Assembly (NCBI GenBank): GCA_949152475.1
Contig: OX424564.1
Coordinates: forward strand, 27,836,165-27,900,164
Direction: 5' to 3'
DNA: 64,000 bases
From: Terebella lapidaria
Taxonomy: Eukaryota > Annelida > Polychaeta > Terebellida > Terebellidae
Below are positions 19,598 to 32,760 of this stretch, piece by piece. The first letter of the stretch is position 1, and the number at the start of each line of letters is the position of its first letter. The position numbers were made by a program, and so were the translations under genes. Under the pieces are notes generated by a model. That model made no database searches and was not told the origin of the DNA. It worked only from the letters and a program-made list of their open reading frames with translations.

Positions 19598-20379
19598 TAA
19601 AATTAATTTGTGCAAATTCACAGTTACCACATGAGTTTGATGTAAAACTAAAGCAAAATAATGAACAAAAATTGGACTACACTTGTACAGAATGCTCTGA
19701 GTCATAGGTGATTGATGTCAAAGATTTGTCACACGAAAAATCCTGTTGAAATGATCAGTATGAAAATGTGAAGGGTGTGTGTGCGTGTGTATGCCTATAT
19801 ATGTATGTTCATTACTGGCGTGACATGTGCTGTCTGATATTTGTTTGGTTATATACCCATATGATGCTCGGTGCCTGAGAATGTACCACTATAAATATAG
19901 TTATTGATATAATACACTGGTCAATGAAATAAAGAATAAATAAAAAAAAATACACCAAAACATGTTTGTCTAGGGAGCCAAGGTCATCATTACAGTATTA
20001 TCCATTTCTTTCAACCACGCACTGTTTCCAATACATGCAGGAATCCTTAAGGACGACTCAAAAATTCTTTTGCACCCTATGTCACAGGTCATTTCCAGAT
20101 TGACCCAAACTCAATCGTGTTCTTCCTGGTGGCATATGTGCCTGCATGCATAAACGTTCCGCAGCCATTGTTTGAATACTTGTTCAGTTATCGTCCAGAA
20201 ACCAAAACCATGAGTCAACATTGATTTCATCCCCACTGATTCTGGTTTCTTCATAATGATCATACATTGAGGCAAATTTCATCAAGTTATCATCTTCAAA
20301 CAAAAACGACGGAAAAATAGAGGGGGGTATTCCGAAATGCTTTAATAAACTATGATCCCAATGTGGTCGCATCAAATGA
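19598..20379. other. Intergenic DNA with minisatellite-associated scraps
   Basis: Fragments near 20090-20200 (CAGGTCATTTCCAGATTGACC, AGTTATCGTCCAGAAA) resemble the flank that follows the ~140-bp arrays at 26461-26893 and 41040-41480. No gene is seen. Confidence 0.4.
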
Positions 20380-20640
20380 CGGATGTGGCCTCACCAAGTA
20401 AACCAATCCATCACTGTCGTGCCGAGACAAATCCTATCCATTTTCCAATAGAACACATATTTGTAGAGATCTCTTATGCCAACAGGTGTTCCTGAATGTA
20501 ATCAATCAAATATTTGCATTTCTTGCATAATCGCTACCACTGCCCATTGGAATCGACGGGAGAATCGATCCTTTCATGACAGACCAGCGAACTTTTATAA
20601 CAGACCATCGAGGGATGATTCAGGATATGAACAGGGTGAT
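20380..20640. repeat. Dispersed repeat shared with 44920-45180
   Basis: Shared phrases include CCATTTTCCAATAGAACA, GAATGTAATCAATCAAATAT and TTGCATTTCTTGCAT, in the same order and orientation. No coding potential is evident. The family is unknown. Confidence 0.65.
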
Positions 20641-21041
20641 CCATAATTACCATTACTTACGTATCTCATCAATAGTGGTCCATTCGTCTTTACTGACAAA
20701 ACGAATCCGTTTGAGATGGGAACAAATAGCACGTTTTTAAATGAAAAAAATGGGATTTTCAATATGAAGATATGAGGTCATTCTATGCACAACAAAACAA
20801 ATGCATGAACGCGACGTATTCTCACCAGCATATTCTATCATTAACATTACGACGTACTTGGTAACGAAATCCTGTACATAATGGCATCACATATATGCAG
20901 CCAAGGGCAGTAGATTTCCCATGAAAATAATATCTGCTTTGTGAGTGGTCCCACGATGGTTGTTCCCGTTTGTATGGGGACAACCCTAATGACTCGTGCG
21001 GCGAAATGCGCCCGTTGAACGCTTTGTTATCATGATAAATG
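20641..21041. other. Intergenic DNA, no gene seen
   Basis: Nothing beyond AT-rich sequence could be supported. Confidence 0.35.
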
Positions 21042-21345
21042 TAAGTATCAATCTATTACCACCGATACAGCCAAATTTTGATGATTCCAATAACAAACGT
21101 AAAATACAACATTTTGCAATAGAAACAAAGCCCGACCAAATAGTTTATCAAACGACACACTGGCGTCATCAGGGGCAGACAGTGTGTTAGATGTGGTTGT
21201 TTCTACTGTACACCTGATGGAATTAGCATACAACTGCCCAACAACCTATGAAAATAATGTAGAAATCCGAAACAAACCACATGGAATATATATATGACAA
21301 GTACATAAGTACCTAATCACAAGCCAAAAGGCTATCACCCTGTCA
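21042..21345 (-). repeat. R300 dispersed repeat, copy 2
   Basis: This is the reverse complement of the 3664-3990 repeat, from the GTAAGTATCAATCTATTACC end to the CAAGCCAAAAGGCTA end. It keeps GGCGTCATCAGGGGCAGAC. It lies upstream of long unit A. Confidence 0.78.
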
Positions 21346-21639
21346 CGCGTTTTCAGTCGTTATCTACCTATTTCCACAGGTCAGGTAATATTATTGTAAA
21401 ATTATTTAACGACATATGATTTTATACGTTTTTGAGACATTAGCACGAATATCAATGGAAATGGCCCAAATTTGAGTGTTTTTGTCATATGTGTTGAAAG
21501 TTATTGAGTAGTCACACTTCAAAATTCCGTGATATCAGTTCTATATGATGCATGGTAAAATAATCAACTGTTGTCGACGTCATAGTACATGATTCCTTCA
21601 GAAACGTAGGCCGATTCAATTTGCTAACTGAATTATGTG

Positions 21640-24600
21640 CAGCCATTTGGTTACTCTATCCGAGTGCTGCTATTTTATTTCCATGAAGGGCGAATAGCCA
21701 AGGCCACATCACAAGTTCACAGTCGACATTGTAAACATGGCCATTATAAATCCATTCTATAAAGAAATATTTCTTCCCATTTCCGAACACCATTTCATAA
21801 ATGGGGAGGTCGGAATAATGTCCTTGATGGGAAACATAATGTGTAATATAATTTCGAGCCTTGTAGGTTCTGTAGCGTCCACGTATACGTATAGTGTAAT
21901 GTTTACTGCTATCTAAGTGTAGATTGGTGTTCAAGATGACATACCGACAGTTAGAGTTTTCTTACAATTTTAATGTCATCGTCATATCATTCGGGGCATT
22001 ACTCAACTTCACTGGCGTCAACTCATTCCTTCTAGATAAATCAATACTTGTTTGTTGCATTCCAGTCTGTCACATACTCAATGTTTGGCTTTTCGTAGTA
22101 AAGCAACTGCTATTTTCAGCCAAAGAGATATTGCCACTTCAAAATCCTTCGTCTGCTGAACCCTGATGTTCGAAAGTCTGTTGTAGGCTAAAACCGAAAT
22201 TAACACCGAAGTATACAATGAAGCGAATTATAGTCTTATGCAAATTGCGTTGGTTTGCTGAGTTCCTCTGGCAGACATGGTGTGTTAGATTGTCCAACTT
22301 CTTCATCATATTCTATGTGGCACTGATGCATGTAATTTCATTTCAAATAACTGTGTTGTTGAATCATGATGACCATAAGTTGGTTAAGCTATTCTGGACA
22401 TTAATATGGCATCCAACTTGAAAAGTAAGTTTGATTTCCAAGTTGACCATAAATTGGTTAAGTTATTGTGGACATTAATATGGCATCCAACTTGAAAAGT
22501 AAGTTTTTGATTTCTCGTTTATGTCATACTTTTATGCAATGATCTACAGTTTCTGTCTATAAATTCTATATGTGTTTTCAATAGGCACAATTGCATGGGA
22601 TGTCGACTTGATATATTGACGTGATACTTGATATGCTTAGGTTGTGAACGTGTACATTATATCGATACTTTCTATATTATATTGTGTGTAATATATAGAT
22701 ACTTATAATTCTATGATTATCCATTGACCATATAAAAAAATTGGATATTTGTTAATAGAAGCTCAGGGTTGGGGATTCAATGGCCAAAATAGCAAACTCA
22801 CGTACATGACGTACAAAAGTATACTCAAAGCAAAGTATACAGCATGCCATGTGGCCAAAAAAAAACATAGACAATTTGAATTCCACATATGGCAGATTGT
22901 AAGCAGCTATTTCAAATTTATCGCACAATATTCATCTCGAAAAGTCTCCAATAAAAATACCTGACAAACTGCGATAATGAATTCCACAGCAAATGCGACG
23001 CAAGCGGTTTGCTATAAAACCGAAAACGTCCATGTTCTTTATTGCTACTTCAGATTCACAACAAAAAATATCACTGATTATCATGGGCTCACAATCGAGT
23101 GATTGTGTTATTTATCTATTTTTGTCATATCTAGGCCACTGCTGTAGTGGCAAAGAAGAGTCACCACCATCCGTGGCAGTCAATGTCTAAATGAGTGCCT
23201 AGGTAATAAATTCCAATTAGGGAAGACTTGGAATTTGAGTACCATGCGCTGTGCGCGGTCGAAAAGACACACCCAATAAATAACAGGATTAATACCAGAA
23301 ATGTGCAAAATTATGTGAGTGATATACTACAGATAAATTCCCTCTGGATCCGCGTAGATTTGTTAGGCGTTCCCCCGCATGATGGAGTGCATGATGATAG
23401 CAACACAATAAATCTGACACTGTCTGAAATGATGAGGTATCGCTGTAGCATTTTCAGATTAGATTGATGTTTGATTACTTATTACATAATATAACATCGG
23501 TCACCATTAGCGACTTATTTTTCACATCGGAACTAAAACATACATAATATCCAATGTATTTGATCAGACATAACATATGTGTCCTGTGTTTCTGGTGTCA
23601 TTGAATATCAAGACCTCAAAAATAATGCCCTTATCTCAAACATGGCGGAGAGTACCAGGTGTGACACTTCTACTCCTTGATAAATTAGCATATATTCACC
23701 AAATCAAACAAAGCAACATAACATAGAAGGCAGCAAATGAATATCAATATTATATATGGGCAAGATGAGAGTTCGAATTCAGTGACTATGTTTTATTGTT
23801 ACTTTTTCCATGTTATAGGCTGCAAAGCAAATCAAATAAAAATTCTACTGAAATGAGCATCTGTTTATTTCTTAGGTTGCCTTTGGATCTTGGTTGTCCG
23901 TCAGTTGTTTCAGCAATATCTTAGGAGAGACATCTGAGAAGAGACATACATGTCTAAAATAAAACGTATAAATTATAATAGAGAACGACGAAAATACATG
24001 TGGTTGCCCCTTGGCATACGTATGCTGAATCGACCCTCAAACATTTTCACCGGTCTTTGTCAATAGATATTTCATTCGGTCGATTAGACAACAGTTGAAA
24101 TATTTGATTGATGCATTCGGGGACACAGCTAGTCAAACGTTGTGAATTGTCTCGCTGTTAAGTGATGTGGTCTGTTTAGCAATGACAATGGTGGATTGGT
24201 TTACTTAGAAAAAAACTTTCCTCGTTTGGTTCATCCCTAGTTCTCATATATGCTAACATGTCAATTAGCCGTGGGAAGCCTTTGAATATCCGATAGTCTA
24301 TTTTCGTCTGCATCGACCCGATTCCAGACCTAATGAACACAAAACATTCTAGCCACAATAAACCTATCCTTTATAACTGTTCAAGTAGTCCAAGAAATGG
24401 TTGAACATTCAGTCTTGATGGATTACCTGTTGGGGTCGAGGAGGTGTAAATGTCAGTTAGTGTTTGGTGTTAGTGGAGATCGTAAAAGACAACAGGATAG
24501 TTGGAAAGTGTTCCAGATATGCCTCAAGTCTTCTCCGTGATTGATCACGTACTCTAATTATAAATATATATATACGTAAATATGCCTCATACATATATTG

Positions 24601-25808
24601 TCTCTTAATTTATATGAGACACACAAACTGCACAGGGAAATATAACGCCGCACAAAACCGAGTTTCATAGAATAAGTAAAACAAATTCAATCGATACTCA
24701 TATTTTTGTTCCAAAAGAGCGAACCTTTACTGAGACAGTTTCTGCACCTGAAGCATGAGATAAGGCAGTACAGTTGTCACTGTTTTGCATTAGCACCTTT
24801 ACCACCATCAGATGCGAGGACCAGGAACCAAAATCAGTTATCTCACACTACTATCATACAAATGGTGTGTGTTTTTATTTGAACGTGGGTTTATACGCCA
24901 CATGTTCTTATGTACAAACGCAAGTCTTACTTCTTAAAATTCATATGAATAAAATCCACTGCTTCACCTCCTGAATAATTTTGCTGTTTCTTCAGTTAGA
25001 ATTACTTTTTAGTTCAAATTACTTCACAAGCTGAAAGACAAGAAAGTGAGTTGAGTATCGAATAGTGTGGTCTATTTACAGAGACACATCTTTGAGAGTC
25101 ACTTAGTCAGACGTGAATTACATGTCCACACAGGCGAAAGTATATATATTATTTATGACACAAACCCTTATCGATCCATTCATTAATGTCTGGATTTCAA
25201 GCCATCAAAAAATAGCAAAGGTAAGCTATTGCACCAGATCATTATGCTGATACACTCTGCTGCACATTGCCCTGTTGGGAATGTAGACCATTTTTATCTG
25301 GTACAGTCATCTCTGTATATAGTTATCAAAATTCATTGTGTAATGACTTGTAATTGAGTATCATCTAATCTCAACAACCTGCATTTCTTTCTTCATCGGG
25401 CCATAATCAATACTGTATATGATAGCGATGCTTCATCATCCCAGACAATATCCGATTCATTTCTTTGTCATTATCAGGCATTCATAGTTATCCTACCTGT
25501 TCCATTATGCCGTGGGACTCTACAATGTGATTTATCGATCTTACGTAATTGTGTTCACTCCTATCTCCAGCACTGCAGGGGAATTCTTGTATCATGTAGG
25601 TAATTTCTGTGGTAGTGCCCAGCCGACCACACACATGTTATTGCTCCAAAAGCATTGAAGGGTTTCGTAATTGGAATGTATTACCCGAAGGAAGAATTAC
25701 ACATTAGAATGCTGGATGCCGTGTGATTGGCACTAGAACACTGGCCCAGAATCCACAGACAAAACTAGACGTCAAGGCCTGAAGATGCCTTTGAGCATTT
25801 CGACTGAA
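21640..25808 (+). repeat. Long unit A (degenerate ~4.5-5.2 kb repeat)
   Basis: Blocks found here recur in the same order and orientation at 27950-32760 and 49320-63738. Landmarks are CATTACTCAACTTCACT (about 21997), GCGTTGGTTTGCTGAGTTCC (22250), AGATTCACAACAAA (23051), TGTCTAAAATAAAA (about 23950), GTGGATTGGTTTAC (24189), GTTTTGCATTAGCACC (24782), GAGAGTCACTTAGTCAG (about 25090) and TAGCGATGCTTCATCATCCC (25423). No reading frame is conserved between copies. The unit is not assigned to a known transposon, satellite or gene. Confidence 0.75.
22369..22508 (+). repeat. ~70-bp tandem duplication
   Basis: Two adjacent copies of a segment containing GACCATAAGTTGGTTAAG and TTAATATGGCATCCAACTTG are found only in unit A. 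The other units have a single copy, so this is a local duplication. Confidence 0.85.
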
Positions 25809-25849
25809 ATTCATAGGTAAACATACGTTTAGCTCTACAACGCATTGTT

Positions 25850-26460
25850 TCCGAGATATGGCTGAAGAAGAAAAATGCCGACTCAGCAGAAAAAAACTTG
25901 ACCCAGGGCCAAGTTCACCCAACATACCGCTAAGATATGTTTGTCTAGTGTCACGAGTCCGAAAATAACGTCTGTTTCGCTGTAGGACGCACTGTTTCCG
26001 AGATATGGCCGAACATGAAAAATGCCAACTGAGCAAAAAAAACTTTGGCCCAGGGCCAAGTTTACCCAACATACCCCTAAAACATATTTGTTTAGTCTCA
26101 CGAGTCCGAAAATAATATCCGTTACACTCTATGACGCGCCTTTCCCGAAATATAGCCTAATGCCGACTCAGCCAAAAACATGAGGCTCACTGACAAGTTC
26201 AACCAACATACCCCCCTAAGACATGTTCATCTGGTGTCACGAGTCCGAAAATAACATCCGTTTCGCTCTACGATGCACCGCCTACGAGATGTTACGGAAA
26301 ATGCAAAATGTCGAATAAAATTTGGACCAGGGCCAAGTTCACTTAACATACCCCTAAGACATGTTTGTCTAGTGTCACGAGACTGCAAATAACGCCCGTC
26401 TCGTTTTATGATGCACCGTTTCGGAGATATGCAATGGACATCAAGGTAACTCACCAAAAA
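25850..26460 (-). repeat. ~140-bp minisatellite, about four units
   Basis: Units of about 138-148 bp repeat the order TTTCCGAGATATGGC, AAAAATGCCGACTCAGC, CAGGGCCAAGTTCACCCAAC, CATACCCCTAAGACATGTTT, GTGTCACGAGTCCGAAAATA. Open frames across it, repeating a FSFSAISRKRCVVERNG-like peptide on the minus strand, come from the repeat itself. The same units build the arms of the foldback element at 40430-42345. Confidence 0.85.
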
Positions 26461-26893
26461 TATTCTTAGCCTCTGGGTCGAAGGTCATTTGACAGATTGA
26501 CCCCATAATCAATATGGTTCCTCTGCGACAATATATCAACCTAAGTGGCAAGTTTCAGAATTGCAGCATAAGTCTAAAGTACTCTTCGAGTTATCATCCG
26601 GAAACCATTTTGACACAAAATTCATCCTCACAGACTAACCAGACTGCGGATTCATCTAGGGTTCATCTACATAATATATGTGATATTACTGTTGAAAATT
26701 TCTCGGATATTCGTCAAGGCGTTCTTGAGTTATCGTCCAGAAAGCGAAAAGTGAAAAAAAGGAAGAAAGAAATTCTGACAAAACCATAAGTACATTTCGT
26801 GCCGAGATGCCCTAATAATGACATATTCACTTGACTGTCAGGTGTTTGTTGAAACATTTATATTTGGCCATGTTACGAACATGCAGAAATTGA
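26461..26893. repeat. Flank of foldback type 2, single half copy
   Basis: From GCCTCTGGGTCGAAGGTCAT to GCCATGTTACGAACATGCAG this parallels 41056-41480. Together with 25850-26460 it is one arm plus centre of the 40430-42345 element, without the opposite arm. Confidence 0.75.
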
Positions 26894-26999
26894 CATCAGA
26901 AAAAAAAAACCGTCGCTTACTTCACAAATTAGTCCTTCAGTATATCAATTTAATAAATCATTCATTTCATGCAATGAATTTATTGTTTAACATATTGAT

Positions 27000-27312
27000 A
27001 CCACCAACTCAGTATCCTTTTGGCTTGTGATTAGGTACTTATGTACTTATCATATATCTATTCCATGGGGTTTGTTTCGGATTTCTGAATTATTTTCGTA
27101 GGTTGTTGGGCAGTTGTATACTAATTCCATCAGGTGTACAGTAGAAACAACTACATTAACCACACTGTCTGCCCCCGATGACGCCAGTGTGTCTTTTGAT
27201 AAATATTTGGTTTGGCTTTGTTTCCATTGCAAAATGTTGCATTTTATGTTTGTTATTGAAATCATCAAAATTCAGCGGTATTAGTGGTAATAGATTGATA
27301 CTTACATATTAT
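27000..27312 (+). repeat. R300 dispersed repeat, copy 3
   Basis: It begins at CCACCAACTCAGTATCC and matches the 3664-3990 copy throughout. The core reads CCCGATGACGCCAGTGTGTC, so the first T of CTGATGA is changed here. Confidence 0.75.
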
Positions 27313-27949
27313 TATTGTTTCCGAGGTTCTACAAACCGTTCCTTCAACATCTTGAATTTGTTCCCTTAGTTTGTGAACTAAATAGAGTAAAGGTTTATTA
27401 CACTGAGCTGATGACTGTTCTTTCAAATTTATTATGTCATTCGTTGAATTTATGTATTTATGAACACAAACATTTATAAACGATGCCTGCCAATACAAGG
27501 TACATCGCAATTTGTTCAATTGTAATTTGATACCAAACTAATCGCACCAGATATATTGATGTAGCTCAAGAATGCAATATATATAGGTTATACCCTGGTT
27601 GCTTCCTGATATGGTTTTTACGAGTGGTAATATCATATTCACCACGAGTGGATGAAACCATATCAGTTGCTACCATGTTATAATTTGTTTACTACATGAT
27701 TTATACTGTGTTAAATTGAAAACCAAAAGGCTATCAACATTAACTTGCACTGACAAATCAATAAAATGATCCATGCTTTTTGTGTGTTTTTCTGTTTACT
27801 AGTTCTACTCAGGAAAAGTCGTTAGATATCGTTTTGCATAGCCAGTGGAAAGAACATTGCATGTGATATGGTTTATATCATTCGGGTTTGGGAAAAGGCA
27901 ATCTATAAATGGAATATATGTACAGAGTGGTATTATCAAATGATAACAA
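27313..27949. other. Intergenic DNA with a hairpin at about 27603-27666
   Basis: TGATATGGTTTTTACGAGTGG and the later CCACGAGTGGATGAAACCAT form an imperfect inverted repeat of about 27 bp arms, MITE-like. A stretch at about 27355-27470 (CCTTAGTTTGTGAACTAAAT) resembles 56590-56700 in long unit D. No gene is seen. Confidence 0.45.
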
Positions 27950-29651
27950 CCCAGATCATATAATAAATAGGGATACTTCATCTTCCCAGGAAACGCCAGA
28001 TTTATCGCGTTATCGGTATCAGGATTACATGGTTATCCCATGTGTACCAGGACGATGAGGGAATCCACCTGCAATATAACATTCTTACGTAATTTTTTGT
28101 ATGTTTCCAGCCCTGCATAGGAATTATTGTAAAAGATATATTATTGAGATGGTGTTACCGGGTCAACCATTGAAAAAAAATAGAAAAAAAAATATGTCCT
28201 TTATTGCTTTTGAACTTCAGAATCACAACAAATAATAATACTATCACTGAATATCACGGGCTCACAATCAAGTGATTGTGTTATTTATCTATTTTGTCAC
28301 ATCTAGGCCAGTGCTGTAGTACGAAAGAAGAGTCACCACCGCCCGTGGCAGTCAGTGTCTAAATGAGTGCCTAGGAAATAAATCCCAATTAGGGAAGCTT
28401 TGGAATTTGAGTGTCATGCGCGGTCGAAAAGACACACCCAATAAATAACAGGATTGATACAAAAATTGTGCCAGACTGGTTTTAGACCATAAACAAAATT
28501 ATGTGAGAGTGATACATTGCAGGTAAATTCCCCCTGGATCCTGGTATATTTGTTTGGCGTTACTCCGCATGGTGCAATGGCTGATGTTAGCAACACAATG
28601 AATTTGGTACTGTCTGAAATGATGAAATTGTACTGTCTACAGGTATTGCCGTGGCATTTTTCGAATATATTGATATTGGATTATTTATCAAGTAATTTTA
28701 TATTGGTCACCAATAGCGATTTATTTTTCACATCCGAACTAAAACATAAATAATATCCAATGTGTTTGGTAAGACCTAACATTTGTGTCCTGTGTTCCTG
28801 GTGTCATTGAATATCAAAACTTAAAACATTATGCAGTCATCGCAAGCATGGTGGAGAGTACTAGGTATGACACTGCTACTCCTTGACAAATTAGCATACA
28901 TTCAACAAATCAAACAAAGCTACATAAAATAGAAGCAGCAAATGAATATCAATATTATATATGGGCAAGAGGAAAGTTCGAAGTCAGCTAACTATTTTTT
29001 ATTTTGTTTTGTTTTATTGTTACTTTTACCATGTAATAGGCTGCCAGAGCAAATCGAATAACAATTATAGACAAATGAGCATCTGCATATTTCTCAGGAA
29101 AGGCATCTGAGAAGAGACACATATGTCTAAAATAAAACCAATCTAATGTAAATTGTTATAGACAACAACAAAATACATATGGTTACCCCTTTGCATACGC
29201 ATGCTGAATCGACCCCCTAACATTTCAACCAATCTTCGTCAATAGAGATTTCATTCCGTCGATTAGACAACAGTTGAAATATTTGATTGATGCATTCGGG
29301 GACACAGCTAGTCAAATTGTCTCGTTGTTAGGTGATAGGGTTTGTTTGGCAATGACAATGATGGATTGGTTTGGATTTGTTTTTTTTCTTCGTCTACATC
29401 GACCTGATTTCAGACCTAAAACACACATACCACTCTAGCCACAATAAACGTGTCATTTATGGCTATTCAAGTAGTCCACAAAATAGTTGAACATTCAGTC
29501 TTGATGGATTACTTCCTGTGGTCAAGGAGGTGTAAATGTCAGTTAGTGTTTGGTGTTAGTGGAGGTCGCAAAAGACAACGGGATAGTTGGAAAGTGTTCC
29601 AGATATGCCTCAAGTCCTCTCCATGATAGATCACTTGTTCTAATCATAAAA

Positions 29652-29652
<1 letters not shown>

Positions 29653-29710
<58 letters not shown>
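29653..29710. repeat. (TA)n microsatellite
   Basis: About 29 TA repeats lie in unit B at the position where unit A has only a short ATATATATATAC tract. The array therefore expanded after duplication of the unit. Frames coding Tyr-Ile repeats are artefacts. Confidence 0.95.
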
Positions 29711-29711
<1 letters not shown>

Positions 29712-30145
29712 GTAAGTATGCCCAATCTAGCTATTTTCTCTTAATTTATGTGACACACAAACAGCAGGGTGGAAATATAACGCCGCACAAATCCGAAGAG
29801 CGAACAGCGACAGTTTCTGCACCTGAAACATAAATTATCTCGAAGTAACCAATTTTGAAGGAATAAGGCACTACAGTTGCCACCGTGATGTTTTGCATTA
29901 GCACCTTTACCACCACCAAATGTTCGGAACAGGAACCAAAATCAGTTACCTCCCACTACTATCATACCAATGGTGTGTGTTTTCATTTGAACGTGGGTTT
30001 ATACGCTACATGTTCTTATGTACAAATTCAAGTTTTACTTCTTAAAATTCATGTCAATAACATCCACTGCTTCACCTCCTGAATAATTTTGCTGTTTCTT
30101 CAGGTTAAAATTATTTCACAAGCTGAAAGACAAGAAAGTGAGTTG

Positions 30146-32030
30146 ATGATTTTCAAACATAGCACCAAGGGTGCTGTAGCTTACCGGCAATCATGTGAAT
30201 TGCATAGAATACTGAATACATATAAATTGTTACACTGATGTTAAAATCAATATAACAAAACATCTTCGTAAATGTTGATAGAAACACATTTTCTGTATGG
30301 ACTATAATACGAAATCAAGTTACATCTTGAAAGATTTTTTTTGTTAATGACAAATTTTCACAGATAGTCGATTCAAAGGCAACAAAACTTATAAACATCA
30401 CAAACGTACATAAGGATAATCTTATACATGATTTCGAGGAAAACTGTCTGAATAGATTTCGATGAAATGACCACCAAAAGCAAAATTCATCGTTTTTTCG
30501 ACAATAAAAGTCGTTTTGACCTTTCAATGTCATTGAAGGTCAAATTCAAGGTCACCACTCAAACTGCAATATATGATTTCCCATTTGAATGTGCCAATAC
30601 TTAGGCTCTATCTTGAAGTGTTCTATGAGATTACTCTGCATATCTCCCATTATGAAAGAAAATTTGGGTGAAATTTCCTAAGTCCAAAAAAATTTTCAAT
30701 GGTCGAAAAAAAACTTTTTTTTTGCTGGAAATGGCTCAAAACGAATAGTGACTTGATTTGGGACAAAAAAAAATTTTTTTGCCGACTCGTCAAAAAACCA
30801 AAATGGCCGCCCCACGCAGACCGTCATTCAAAGGCAACGAAATTTATACACATCACAAAGGTACATAAGGAGAATCTTATACATGATTTTGAGGAAAACT
30901 GTGTGAATAGATTTCGAGAAAATGACCACCAAAGGCAAAATTCATCGTTTTTTCGACAAAAAAGGTCGTTTTGACCTTTCAAGGTCATTGAAGGTCAAAT
31001 TCAAGGTCACCACTCAAACTGCAATATATGATTTCCCATTTGAATGTGCCAATACTTAGGCTCTATCTTGAAGTGTTCTATGAGATTACTGTGCATATCT
31101 CCCATTATGAAGGAAAAATTGGGTGAAATTTCCAAGTCCAAAAAAATTTTCAATGGTCAAAAAAACAATTTGCTTTTTTTTGCTGGAAATGGCTCAAAAC
31201 GAATAGTGACTTGATTCGGGACAAAAAAATATTTTTTTGCCGACTCGTCAAAAAATCAAAATGGCCGCCCCACGCAGACCGTCATTTCAAAGGCAACGAA
31301 ATTTATACACATCACAAAGGTACATAAGGAGAATCTTATACATGATTTTGAGATACCGTCCGAATAGATTTCGAGAAAATGACCACCAAAGGCAAAATTC
31401 ATCGTTTTTCGACAAAAAAAGGTCGTTTTGACCTTTCAAGGTCATTGAAAGTCAAATTCAAGGTCACCACTCAAACCGCAATATATGATTTCCCATTTGA
31501 ATGTGTCAATACTTAGGCTCTATCTTGAAGTGTTCTATGAGATTACTCTGCATATCTCCCATTATGAAGGAAAAATTGGGTGAAATATCCTGTCCAAAAA
31601 AATTTTCAATGGTCAAAAAACTTTTTTTCCAGCAACTTTTTTTTGCTGGAAATGGCTCAAAACGAATAGTGACTTGATTTGGGACAAAAAAAATTTTTTT
31701 CGCCGACCCGTCAAAAATTCAAAATGGCCGCCACACGCAGACCGGCGATTCAAGGACAACAAAACCTATACATGTCATAGAGGTACATGAGAGAGAAAAT
31801 GGCCACCAAAGTCCAAAATTGGCAATTTTTCGTCAAAAATGGCCGCCAAATCGGCAAAAACGATTCAATCAAAAAAATTTTAAAAAAGTTTTTAGAAATT
31901 GGCCTAAGGTATATTCTGACAAATTTAAGGGGAAATTCAACAAGCCAAAAAAAAGTGACAGATCCGGACGGACGCCGGACGAAAAACCACGATAATAGCT
32001 TATCGGCCCAAAGGGCCGGTAAGCTAAAAA
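30146..32030 (+). mobile_element. Hairpin-ended element with three ~460-bp internal repeats
   Basis: Comparison with unit A places the insertion between GTGAGTTGA and GTATGTTCTATTC. Near the left end is a hairpin, AGCACCAAGGGTGCT, then AGCTTACCGGC at 30178-30188. At the right end the reverse complement GCCGGTAAGCT (32015-32025) is the right arm of a second hairpin around CGGCCCAAAGGGCCG, followed by CTAAAAA. The centre has about three tandem units of 454-464 bp. Tandem repeats between hairpin-bearing ends resemble mollusc pearl elements and Helentron-derived INEs. No Rep/helicase gene is present, so it would be non-autonomous. The class is inferred. Confidence 0.68.
30370..31780. repeat. Three tandem ~460-bp units
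   Basis: GTACATAAGGAGAATCTTAT-type motifs lie at about 30407, 30861 and 31320, and AAAATGGCCGCC-type motifs near 30798, 31258 and 31722. Each unit contains several AGGTCA half-sites (AAGGTCATTGAAGGTCAAAT) and AAAAAAATTTTTTT tracts. No coding function is inferred. Confidence 0.85.
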
Positions 32031-32760
32031 GTATGTTCTATTCAACGAAACACATCTTCGATAGTCACTTAGTTAGACGTGAATTCCGAGTCCACATAGG
32101 CGAAAATATGTCTATTTCTTATGGCATATATCCTAATCGATCCATTCAGTAATGTCCACAGTTCAAGCCATCAAAAAATATCAATTGTAAGCTATAGCAC
32201 CAGATTATTTTTCTAACACAATCTGCTGCACATTGCCCTGTTGGAAATTTAGACCATTTTATCTGGTACAGTCATGTTTGTGTGTAGTTATCAAAGATTA
32301 TGGTGTAATGACTTGTAATTGAGTATCATCTAATCCAATAACCTGCATTTTTTTTCTCCATCTGGCCATACTCTACATATGATAGCGATGCTTCATCATC
32401 CCAGACAATAGCCGATTTATTTCTTTGTCATTATCAGGCATTCCATATTTATCCTACCTGTCCCAGAATGCTGAGGGACTCTACAATGTGATATATCAAT
32501 CTTACGTAATTGTGTTCACTTCTATCTCCAGCACTGCACGGGAATTCTAGCATCATGTAGGTAATTTCTGTGGTAGTGCCCAGTCGACCACACACAGTTT
32601 ATGGCTCTAAAGCAATGGAGGGGTTCTTAATTGGAATGTATTACCCGCAGGAAGAATTACACATTAGAATGCTGGATGTCGTGTGACTGGCACTAGAGCA
32701 CTGGCCCAGAGTCTAAAGAAAAATTTAGACGTCAAGCCTGAAGATGCCTTGGGGCATTTC

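Larger units (their letters stand above)
27950..32760 (+). repeat. Long unit B (degenerate ~4.5-5.2 kb repeat)
   Basis: Landmarks follow unit A in order: GATACTTCATCTTCCCAGG (about 27971), AGAATCACAACAAA (28213), TGTCTAAAATAAAA (29124), ATGGATTGGTTTGG (29361), GTTTTGCATTAGCACC (29890), CTTCGATAGTCACTTAG (32052) and TAGCGATGCTTCATCATCCC (32383). Relative to A it lacks about 1 kb after the first block and carries an inserted element at about 30146-32030. Unit A acts as a near-empty-site comparison for that insertion. Confidence 0.75.

Noticed and set aside
21640-25808. Long units as degraded Polinton/Maverick or LTR elements
   Set aside because: I found no terminal repeats and no polymerase, integrase or capsid-like motifs in any copy, and the units join cyclically as tandem repeats do.
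25704-26457. ORFs with repeated FSFSAISRKRCVVERNG-like peptide
   Set aside because: They come from a ~140-bp minisatellite whose length keeps a frame open. The same happens at 40701-41075 and 41833-42331.
29543-29744. Tyr-Ile-repeat ORFs
   Set aside because: They are translations of a TA microsatellite. The same applies at 49641-49964.
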